From: JANNHK01 sp034408875
GTDB taxonomy: Bacteria; Actinomycetota; Acidimicrobiia; IMCC26256; PALSA-610
NCBI GenBank assembly: GCA_034408875.1
Contig: JAWXCJ010000133.1
Span: 1 to 10,629, forward strand
Reading direction: 5' to 3'
Length of the DNA: 10,629 bases
Both the position numbers and the translations under genes were made by a program. The notes under the pieces are model-generated. The model saw nothing but the letters and a program-made list of their open reading frames with translations. It did not search any database and was not told the origin of the DNA. Shown here piece by piece: positions 5,044 through 10,629 of the stretch; positions within the stretch are counted from its first letter, which is position 1, and each line of letters opens with the position of its first letter.

Positions 5044-6201
5044 CTAGCCGCGGATCCCCAACCGTTTGGCGATGACTTCGTTCATGATCTCATCGGTGCC
5101 GGCACCGATGCGTTGCAGCCGCGCGTCGCGGAAGGCTCGGGCGACAGGCGACTCCTCGAGGTAGCCGGCGCCGCCGAAGATCTGGACGCAGGTGTCGACC
5201 AGACGGTTCTGCACCTGCGCGCAGAACTTCTTCGTCATCGAGATCTCGGCAACCGGGTACTCGTCGTGCATCACCCGCCACGCCGTGTCGTACAAGAGGG
5301 CGCGCGCGGCTTCGAGTTCCGTCGCGGCATCGGCCAGCTTGTGGGCGATGACTTGATGTTCGGCGATGGGTCGCCCGAACGTCTTGCGCTGTTTCGCGTA
5401 CGCGATCGTGTCTTCGAGTACCTGCGTCGCGTGACCGACGCACGCGGCCGCGCCCGAGAGCCGTTCGTACTGGAGCTGCCACATCAGCTGCGCGAACCCA
5501 CGCCCGGGTTCGAGGCCGATCAGGTCGGCGTGCGGGACCATCACATCGTCGAGCGCGATTTCGGCCGTGTCGCTGCTGCGCATGCCGAGCTTGTCGAGTT
5601 TGCGCGAGACCGAGACGCCCGGCAGCGACGTGTCGACGACGAAGAGCGAGATACCCCGGTGCCCGCTCCCCGGATCGGTCTGTGCGACCAACGTGAGAAA
5701 GTTGGCGCGCACGCCGTTGGTGATGAACATCTTGCGGCCCGAGATGCGCCAGGAGTCGCCGTCGCGTTCCGCTCGGGTCGTGATCGCGGCCACGTCAGAA
5801 CCGGCGTCGGGCTCGGTGATGGCGATCGCACCGATCTTCGTCCCCGCGATCGCCGGCGCCAGCCACCGCTCCCGTTGGTCGTCGGTCCCGAACTCGCCCA
5901 GGGCCGGGGTCGCCATGTCCGACTGGACCGACACCGCCATCGCGATCGCGGCCGCGCCGCATCGCGCCAGCTCTTCGACGAAGACGATCCCCGCGGCCAG
6001 GTCACCGTCGGACCCACCCCACCGGGCGGGGTAGTGCAGGCCGAGGAACCCCAGCTCCCCGCACCGCCGGAAGACAGAATCGGGAAAGAACCCGGCCGCC
6101 TCCCACTCGTCTACATAGGGCCGCAGCTCAGTGGCTACGTAGCGCCGCACGCTCGCCCGCAGCTCGTCGTGCTCGGCCTGGAAGATGGGATGTCTGCCCA
6201 C
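5044..6201 (-). CDS. Acyl-CoA dehydrogenase (FAD-dependent)
   Basis: This 385-residue flavoprotein should oxidise an acyl-CoA thioester to the trans-2-enoyl-CoA, passing electrons to electron-transfer flavoprotein, in the cytosol (fatty-acid or branched-chain catabolism). Length is typical and all three domains are present: the N-terminal helical domain, the middle beta domain with the signature AITEPDAGSDVAA (127-139) and WRISGRKMFITNG (151-163), and the C-terminal helical domain with KQRKTFGRPIAEHQ (270-283). The catalytic Glu is not in the medium-chain position: where IYEGT is expected, the sequence reads IGAGT (365-369). Glu246 in QYERL is at the site used by isovaleryl-CoA and long-chain enzymes, so a branched-chain or citronellyl-type substrate is possible. 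The frame is open far upstream, but GTG 6201 begins a normal N-terminus (MGRHPIFQAEHDELRASVRR) and has GGCAGG nine bases before it. No other beta-oxidation gene is nearby, so the substrate cannot be assigned. Confidence 0.92.
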   Translation of the reverse strand: MGRHPIFQAEHDELRASVRRYVATELRPYVDEWEAAGFFPDSVFRRCGELGFLGLHYPARWGGSDGDLAAGIVFVEELARCGAAAIAMAVSVQSDMATPALGEFGTDDQRERWLAPAIAGTKIGAIAITEPDAGSDVAAITTRAERDGDSWRISGRKMFITNGVRANFLTLVAQTDPGSGHRGISLFVVDTSLPGVSVSRKLDKLGMRSSDTAEIALDDVMVPHADLIGLEPGRGFAQLMWQLQYERLSGAAACVGHATQVLEDTIAYAKQRKTFGRPIAEHQVIAHKLADAATELEAARALLYDTAWRVMHDEYPVAEISMTKKFCAQVQNRLVDTCVQIFGGAGYLEESPVARAFRDARLQRIGAGTDEIMNEVIAKRLGIRG

Positions 6202-6237
6202 GAGACGCAACCTGCCACAGAACTGCTGGTCTCGTCG

Positions 6238-6243
6238 TACAAT
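6238..6243 (+). promoter_or_regulatory. -10 element TACAAT in a divergent promoter region
   Basis: TACAAT matches the -10 consensus well and ends nine bases before ATG 6253, so the transcript would have almost no leader. The 51-base region between GTG 6201 (minus) and ATG 6253 (plus) must hold both promoters. On the minus strand the overlapping TACGAC (6234-6239) is a possible, weaker -10 for the acyl-CoA dehydrogenase. Confidence 0.5.
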
Positions 6244-6252
6244 GCCCGTCCC

Positions 6253-6549
6253 ATGACCCGCACGCTGCTCCAGCGCCGGCTCATCGACGTGAGCGATCGG
6301 CTGAAGCGGCTCCGCGCCGAACTCGCGGTGGCCGACGAGCAGTGCGCGTTCCTGGACAACGAGGCGGACGACGCCCGGCTGCGGGCCCTGGTGTCGGAAA
6401 CGCCCCTCGCCGAGGCCGAAGCCCACGAGACCAGACGCCACGCCGACGCCCAAGCCCGGCAACGGGAAACGTTGCGCCGTTCGATCGGCGACCTCGAACG
6501 CGAGCAGGATGCGTTGCTCGACCGTATGGCCGCCGAGTTGCCGTCCTGA
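6253..6549 (+). CDS. Short coiled-coil protein of unknown function
   Basis: I do not recognise this 98-residue protein (MTRTLLQRRLIDVSDRLKRL...). It is strongly charged (many Arg, Glu, Asp) with Leu and Ala at heptad-like spacing over most of its length, broken near residues 47-52 (VSETPL). That suggests two helices forming a coiled-coil hairpin. There is one Cys (31), no signal peptide and no membrane segment, so it is probably cytosolic. ATG 6253 follows a TACAAT -10 by nine bases, and the frame's upstream extension is antisense to acyl-CoA dehydrogenase and not credible. It ends 54 bases before the PdtaR-like regulator and is probably co-transcribed with it, so a link to that regulator is possible but unproven. 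Confidence 0.72.
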   Translation: MTRTLLQRRLIDVSDRLKRLRAELAVADEQCAFLDNEADDARLRALVSETPLAEAEAHETRRHADAQARQRETLRRSIGDLEREQDALLDRMAAELPS

Positions 6550-6580
6550 ACCGGCACCGAAAACTGAGGACCGAACGTCT

Positions 6581-6607
6581 GTGACCGAATCTGTGCGCCG
6601 TCCGTGA
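6581..6607 (+). other. Possible 8-codon upstream ORF overlapping the pdtaR start
   Basis: GTG 6581 opens a short frame reading MTESVRRP and ends in a TGA (6605-6607) that overlaps the GTG start of the regulator by the GTGA arrangement typical of translational coupling. GAGGA (6566-6570) lies ten bases before GTG 6581, whereas the regulator's own start has no good ribosome-binding site. The first 17 bases (6581-6597) are a 14/17 match to the regulator's first 17 bases (6604-6620), so this may instead be a remnant of a small duplication. Confidence 0.35.
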
Positions 6608-7185
6608 CCAAACCCGTGCGAGTCGTCGTCGCCGAGGACGAGGCAATCATCCGCCTCGACCTGACCGAGATCCTCGAAGAAGAGGGCTACGACGTCGTCG
6701 GCCAGACGGGTCGCGGCGACGAAGCGATCGACCTGGTGCGCGACCTCAAGCCCGACCTCGCGATCCTCGACATCAAGATGCCGGGCATGGACGGTCTCAC
6801 GGCGGCCCGCACGATCGCGGGTGAGCGCATTTCGGCCGTGCTCATCCTCACCGCGTTCTCGCAGCACGATCTCGTCGAACAGGCTCGCGAAGCCGGCGCG
6901 CTCGCATACCTCGTGAAGCCGTTCCAGAAGAGTGACCTGATCCCCGCCATCGAGATGGCACTCGGTCGCTTCGAACAGTTGGTGTCGCTCGAACACGAGA
7001 ACGCCGACCTGGCCGAGCGCCTCGAAGCGCGCAAGCTCATCGACCGGGCCAAGGGACGACTCATGGACGAGCACGGACTCAGCGAAGGCGCGTCGTGGCG
7101 GTTCCTGCAGAAGACGGCGATGGACACGCGGCGCAAGATCCACGAGGTCGCGCAGGACGTCGTGACGGGCACCGTCACACCCTGA
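6604..7185 (+). CDS. pdtaR: PdtaR-like response regulator with RNA-binding ANTAR domain
   Basis: This 193-residue two-component regulator should, when phosphorylated by a PdtaS-type histidine kinase, bind paired RNA hairpins through its ANTAR domain and alter transcription termination. The receiver domain (about 4-122) has the acidic pair Glu11/Asp12, the phosphoacceptor Asp56 (AILDIKMPGMDG), Thr83 (ILTAFSQHDLVE) and Lys105 (YLVKPF). A coiled linker (about 125-145) leads to the ANTAR domain (about 143-190), with LIDRAKGRLMDEHGLSEG and AMDTRRKIHEVA. Several blocks resemble what I remember of Mycobacterium tuberculosis PdtaR (Rv1626), which also lies just upstream of polA. GTG 6604 is the only start in frame after the TGA at 6565-6567; it lacks a good ribosome-binding site and may be coupled to the micro-ORF before it. 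No histidine kinase gene is in the window, which is normal for this orphan-style pair. Confidence 0.94.
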   Translation: MTKPVRVVVAEDEAIIRLDLTEILEEEGYDVVGQTGRGDEAIDLVRDLKPDLAILDIKMPGMDGLTAARTIAGERISAVLILTAFSQHDLVEQAREAGALAYLVKPFQKSDLIPAIEMALGRFEQLVSLEHENADLAERLEARKLIDRAKGRLMDEHGLSEGASWRFLQKTAMDTRRKIHEVAQDVVTGTVTP

Positions 7186-7212
7186 ACGAGTACCGGCGGC
7201 GCACGCCCAACG

Positions 7213-7218
7213 TACGAT
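7213..7218 (+). promoter_or_regulatory. -10-like hexamer for a leaderless polA transcript
   Basis: TACGAT ends seven bases before ATG 7226 and overlaps the alternative upstream ATG 7217. Since a promoter cannot sit inside the message it starts, this favours 7226 as the polA start and suggests a leaderless mRNA. No Shine-Dalgarno sequence is seen before either ATG, and no clear -35 is present. Confidence 0.5.
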
Positions 7219-7225
7219 GCCACCG

Positions 7226-9856
7226 ATGCCGAAGCTCCTGCTGCTCGACGGTCTCTCCCTGGCGTACCGGGCGTTCTTTGCGCTGCCGACCGATCTCGCC
7301 ACGAAGGACGGCACCGTCACCAATGCCGTGTACGGCTTCACGTCGATGCTCACCAAAGTGCTCGCCGACGAACAGCCCGACTTGATCGCGGTCGCGTTCG
7401 ACGCGCCCGGCGGGAGCACCTACCGGTACGAGCTCGACCCCGAGTACAAGGCCGGGCGGGCAGAGACTCCCGACCTGTTCCGGTCGCAGCTTCCCCTCAT
7501 GCGCGAGGTACTCGACGCGCTCGAGATCCGCCGCCTCGAAGTGGCCGGCGTCGAGGCCGACGACGTCATCGCCACGCTCGCGACGCGCGCCGCCGAGTCG
7601 GGCACCGACGTGGTCGTCGTCACCGGCGATCGCGACGCGTTCCAGCTCGTACGCGACCCTCACGTCAAGGTGCTCTACAACAAGCGGGGCGTCTCCGACT
7701 ATGCGCTCTACGACGAGGCGGGCATCGCCGAGCGGTACCTGGGCGTCACACCGCGCCAGTACGCCGACTACGCGGCACTGCGCGGCGACACGAGCGACAA
7801 CCTGCCCGGCGTACCGGGTATCGGCGAGAAGACCGCGGCCAAGCTGATCGTGGCGTACAACGATCTCGAGGGGATCTTCGAGCATCTCGACGACCTGCCA
7901 CCGAAGCAACGCCAGAATCTCGGCGAGTTCCGCGACCGCGTGTTCAAGAACCGCGAGATGTCACGCCTCGACCTGAACGTCGACTGCGGTGTCGAGGCCG
8001 ACGACCTGCGGCAGGGCGCGTTCGACCAGGAGCGCGTGCGGGTCCTGTTCGACCAGCTCGAGTTCCGCACGCTGTTGCCGCGCATGCTCGCGGCCATCGG
8101 CGAGGTCGCCGAGGCACCCGAAGCCGCGTCACTCGACGTCGAGGTCACCCACGCCCGCGACAGCGGCGCGGCCGCCGACGCATTGCAGGCCGCGGCCAAG
8201 CACGACCGCATTGCCGTCGACGTGCGGTGGGCGGGCGTCGCGGGCAAAGACCCGCTCGGGCTTGCGGTCGCGGCGGGCGACGACGTCACGTACATCGACG
8301 CCGACCTCCTCGCCGACTCCGCGGTGCGCGACGCGCTGGTCGCGTTGCCGACGTTGGTCGTGCACCGGGCCAAGGAGTTCATGCACGGGCTCGCGTTCGC
8401 TCCCGAACTCCTCACGCACGACACCGCGCTCATGGCGTACCTCCTCGACCCGGGGGAGGGGAGGTACACGCTCGAAGACCTCGCGCTGCGCTATCTGAGC
8501 ATCGAGCTGCGCTCGCCCGATCAGGTCGAGGGCACCCTGGACCTCGACGGCGACGCCGGGCCGAGCGAAACCGGGCGGCGCGCCGCGATCCTGTTACGTC
8601 TGGCCGACACGATGCTCGAGTCACTGCAGGCGCGCGAGCTGGTCGAGCTGTACGAACAAATCGAGCTGCCGCTCGTCGCCGTACTCGTCGAGATGGAAGA
8701 CGCCGGCATCCGCATCGACGTCGACTTCCTCACGAAGCTGGGCAGGGAACTGGGCGACCAGTGCCGCGCGGCCGAAGCCGAGATCCACGCCCAGGCGGGC
8801 GAGACGTTCAACGTGAACTCGACGCCGCAGCTCCGTCGCATTCTCTTCGACAAGCTCGGCCTCACGCCCGTGAAGAAGACGAAGACGGGCCCCTCGACCG
8901 ACGCCGACTCGCTCCAGAAGATGGCCGAGTCGCATCCGATCGTCGAGTCGCTGCTGCGCTATCGAGAGGCGGAGAAGCTGCGCAGCACCTACGCCGACGC
9001 GCTGCCGCCGCTGGTGCAGGCCGACGGCCGTATCCACGCGACGTTCAACCAGATCGCAACTACGACGGGCCGCATCTCGAGCGAGTCGCCCAACTTGCAG
9101 AACGTTCCGGTGCGCACGGCCGAAGGCCGGGAGCTACGCCGGGCGTTCATCGCCGCCGACGGGTGTGGGCTGCTCACGGCCGACTACTCGCAGATCGAAC
9201 TGCGCGTCCTCGCCCACCTCGCGAACGATGCCGGCCTCATCGACGCGTTCGAACGGGGCGCCGACGTCCACACCACCACCGCGGCGCGCGTGTTCGGCGT
9301 CGACGAAGCCAAGGTCGCCGACTTCCAGCGCCGGTTCGCGAAGGTCGTCAACTACGGGCTCGCGTACGGGATGGAGGCGTACGGCCTCGCGCAGCGCGCT
9401 GACATCCCGACCGATCAGGCCAAGGAGATTCTCGACGCGTACTGGGAAGCGTTCCCCGGCGTACGAACCTATATGAAGGAGACCATCCGCGAGGCCACGG
9501 CGTGCGGATACACCACGACACTGTTCGGACGTCGGCGGCAGCTCCCCGAGTTGTCGTCCGACAACTTTCGCATCCGCCAGATGGGGGAGCGCATGGCGCA
9601 GAACGCGCCGGTGCAGGGCTCGGCGGCCGACATCTTCAAGATCGCGATGATCAACCTGAGTCGCGCGTTACACGCGGCCAAGACCGAGTCCCGCATGTTG
9701 CTCACCGTGCACGACGAACTCGTGCTCGAGGTACCGCTCGCCGAGCGCGGCACCACCGAAGCACTCGTTCGCGAAGTCATGGAGAGCGCCGCCGTACTCA
9801 ACGTGCCGCTCACCGTCGACATCGGCTTCGGCTCGACCTGGGCCGACGCGAAGTAG
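7226..9856 (+). CDS. polA: DNA polymerase I
   Basis: This 876-residue enzyme fills gaps and removes RNA primers during lagging-strand maturation and excision repair. The N-terminal 5'-nuclease domain (about 1-290) keeps its acidic metal-binding motifs, including GDRDAFQLV (Asp135, Asp137), RGDTSDNLPGVPGIGEKTA (Asp188, Asp191) and the helix-hairpin-helix after it. The middle 3'-5' exonuclease-like domain (about 300-470) looks dead: the DxE motif reads Asp332-Val-Arg334, the KYD motif reads KEFM, and the YxxxD motif is missing. Hence no proofreading, as in mycobacterial and Taq enzymes. The polymerase domain (about 480-876) is intact: motif A DYSQIE (Asp653, Glu658), the O helix RRFAKVVNYG (Lys706, Tyr710) and motif C HDE (829-831). 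Tyr710 replaces the Phe of E. coli and Taq. Start 7226 gives the family N-terminus MPKLLLLDGLSLAYRAFFAL; a start three codons earlier at 7217 would overlap the -10-like element. It follows pdtaR by 40 bases. Confidence 0.97.
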   Translation: MPKLLLLDGLSLAYRAFFALPTDLATKDGTVTNAVYGFTSMLTKVLADEQPDLIAVAFDAPGGSTYRYELDPEYKAGRAETPDLFRSQLPLMREVLDALEIRRLEVAGVEADDVIATLATRAAESGTDVVVVTGDRDAFQLVRDPHVKVLYNKRGVSDYALYDEAGIAERYLGVTPRQYADYAALRGDTSDNLPGVPGIGEKTAAKLIVAYNDLEGIFEHLDDLPPKQRQNLGEFRDRVFKNREMSRLDLNVDCGVEADDLRQGAFDQERVRVLFDQLEFRTLLPRMLAAIGEVAEAPEAASLDVEVTHARDSGAAADALQAAAKHDRIAVDVRWAGVAGKDPLGLAVAAGDDVTYIDADLLADSAVRDALVALPTLVVHRAKEFMHGLAFAPELLTHDTALMAYLLDPGEGRYTLEDLALRYLSIELRSPDQVEGTLDLDGDAGPSETGRRAAILLRLADTMLESLQARELVELYEQIELPLVAVLVEMEDAGIRIDVDFLTKLGRELGDQCRAAEAEIHAQAGETFNVNSTPQLRRILFDKLGLTPVKKTKTGPSTDADSLQKMAESHPIVESLLRYREAEKLRSTYADALPPLVQADGRIHATFNQIATTTGRISSESPNLQNVPVRTAEGRELRRAFIAADGCGLLTADYSQIELRVLAHLANDAGLIDAFERGADVHTTTAARVFGVDEAKVADFQRRFAKVVNYGLAYGMEAYGLAQRADIPTDQAKEILDAYWEAFPGVRTYMKETIREATACGYTTTLFGRRRQLPELSSDNFRIRQMGERMAQNAPVQGSAADIFKIAMINLSRALHAAKTESRMLLTVHDELVLEVPLAERGTTEALVREVMESAAVLNVPLTVDIGFGSTWADAK

Positions 9857-9925
9857 AGCGTCAGCGGAGCCGGTCCGAACTCGTGACGTCTCCCGGGCGA
9901 TGGCAGGCGGAGCGCAAGCCGACCC

Positions 9926-9931
9926 AGGAGG
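9926..9931 (+). promoter_or_regulatory. Consensus Shine-Dalgarno sequence deciding the methyltransferase start
   Basis: AGGAGG, a full match to the anti-Shine-Dalgarno complement, lies five bases before GTG 9937. It is the clearest ribosome-binding site in the window and favours 9937 over the in-frame GTG at 9883. Confidence 0.6.
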
Positions 9932-9936
9932 AAGTA

Positions 9937-10629
9937 GTGCCGCCCGAACAACCTGCGTCTTCCGACGGCTGGTTCAACCCGCTCGCCGCGTTTCTCGGGC
10001 CCGCGTACCTGCGCAACGCCTTCACCAAGGGAACGGAGCAGGAGATCGACTTTCTCGTCGACGCGCTCGGTCTCGACGCGCCGACGCGCGTCCTCGACGC
10101 GGGCTGCGGCCCCGGCCGACACTCGCTCGCGCTCGCCCGGCGGGGCGTCGACGTCGTCGGCGTGGACCTCAGTCCCGACTTCGTCGAACTCGCGCGCGCG
10201 GCGGCCGCGGCCGAGGGCCTCGCCAACACCCGGTTCGAGGTGCACGACGTGCGCGCCCTGCCCTTTGGCGCGGAGTTCGACGCGGTGCTCTGTCTGTGCC
10301 AGGGCGGGTTCGGGTTGCTCGGCGGAGGACCGGACGAAGCCGCGACGCTCGCCGGTATGGCCGTGTGCCTGAAAGCGGGCGGCCGGCTCGCGCTGTCGGC
10401 GTTCAACCCCTACTTCGTCGTCCGGCACCTGGAGCCGGGCGAGTCCTTCGACGCCGGCACCGGCGTCAACCACGAACTCGCGACACTTCGTGACGAGAGG
10501 GGCGTGGAGCGCGCCTTCGATCTCTGGACGACATGCTTCACGCCGCGTGAACTCCGGATGCTCGCCGACGCTGCGGGCCTGCGAGTCGATGCGCTCTACT
10601 CGGTCACGCCCGGCGACTACGCGGCGCGC
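9937..10629 (+). CDS. Class I SAM-dependent methyltransferase (3' end outside window)
   Basis: The frame from GTG 9937 stays open to the right edge, giving the first 231 residues of a cytosolic methyltransferase. The SAM-binding Rossmann motif is clear: RVLDAGCGPGRHSLALARRG (51-70), with the acidic ribose-binding residue in VVGVDLSPD (73-81). Motif II/post-I EVHDVRALPF (101-110) is present, as is the strand-4 region FDAVLCLCQGGFGLL (114-128). GRLALSAFNPYF (149-160) and a late FTPRELRMLADAAGL (201-215) follow, the last being common in ubiE/SmtA-like small-molecule enzymes. The substrate cannot be inferred. AGGAGG five bases upstream supports GTG 9937. An in-frame GTG at 9883 would add 18 plausible residues (MTSPGRWQAERKPTQEEV), leaving some doubt. 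It begins 80 bases after polA on the same strand, with no strong terminator between them, so read-through from polA is likely. Confidence 0.88.
   Translation, partial: MPPEQPASSDGWFNPLAAFLGPAYLRNAFTKGTEQEIDFLVDALGLDAPTRVLDAGCGPGRHSLALARRGVDVVGVDLSPDFVELARAAAAAEGLANTRFEVHDVRALPFGAEFDAVLCLCQGGFGLLGGGPDEAATLAGMAVCLKAGGRLALSAFNPYFVVRHLEPGESFDAGTGVNHELATLRDERGVERAFDLWTTCFTPRELRMLADAAGLRVDALYSVTPGDYAAR

Noticed and set aside
4612..6252. Plus-strand frame of more than 500 codons leading into the coiled-coil gene
   Set aside because: It is antisense to the hypothetical and acyl-CoA dehydrogenase genes, with Arg/His-rich composition; only the part from ATG 6253 is credible.
6202..7419. N-terminal extension of the acyl-CoA dehydrogenase frame to 7419
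   Set aside because: The extra 400 or so residues are antisense to the coiled-coil, pdtaR and polA genes; the conserved family N-terminus begins at 6201.
9469..10473. Long minus-strand frame opposite the polA 3' end and the methyltransferase
   Set aside because: Plus-strand motifs (Pol I motif C, SAM-binding motif I) and the AGGAGG site define the coding strand; the antisense frame shows no family features.

Overview
The window looks like chromosomal DNA of a high-GC actinobacterium. Hand counts of single 60-base lines give about 67-75% G+C in the housekeeping genes. The order pdtaR-like ANTAR regulator then polA is the mycobacterial/actinobacterial arrangement. Threonine/serine-rich 'TTT' tails and linkers on exported proteins recall Acidimicrobiia-type genomes, but that class assignment is inference. 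No phage, insertion sequence, CRISPR array or obvious defence system is visible.

Layout. (1) 64-889: a FabZ-type dehydratase (+) converges on a small membrane protein gene (-), with both stop codons inside one 20-base inverted repeat. A class II tRNA-Leu(CAA) (+) follows, divergent from the membrane protein gene. (2) 978-4971: a minus-strand run of four envelope-related or uncharacterised genes. These are a single-pass membrane protein with a cysteine-bearing ectodomain (probably with a frame problem at its N-terminus), a secreted protein with a Thr/Ser tail, an M23 endopeptidase with an N-terminal coiled coil, and a small two-cysteine protein with no visible signal peptide. (3) 5044-6201: an acyl-CoA dehydrogenase (-). 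(4) 6253-10629: a plus-strand run of a short coiled-coil protein, the PdtaR-like response regulator, DNA polymerase I (polA), and a class I SAM-dependent methyltransferase that runs off the right edge.

How it fits together. The left and right ends are core metabolism and information processing: fatty-acid dehydration, tRNA, an RNA-binding antiterminator regulator and DNA repair/replication. The middle block is variable envelope biology. Its first member (978-1847) has clearly lower G+C than its surroundings and lies beside the tRNA. Several genes have a TANNNT -10-like hexamer 6-9 bases before the start codon, which suggests leaderless transcription and helps choose start codons (GTG 64, GTG 764, ATG 6253, ATG 7226).

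I found no convincing new multi-gene system. The best leads are the probable frameshift at 1774-1777, the repeated leaderless promoter arrangement, the duplicated start region and micro-ORF ahead of pdtaR, and the shared-stop-codon palindrome at 481-500. All gaps between genes are under 300 bases; the larger ones (1852-2028, 2755-2952, 4189-4404) hold only the hairpins, promoter-like sites and repeats listed.
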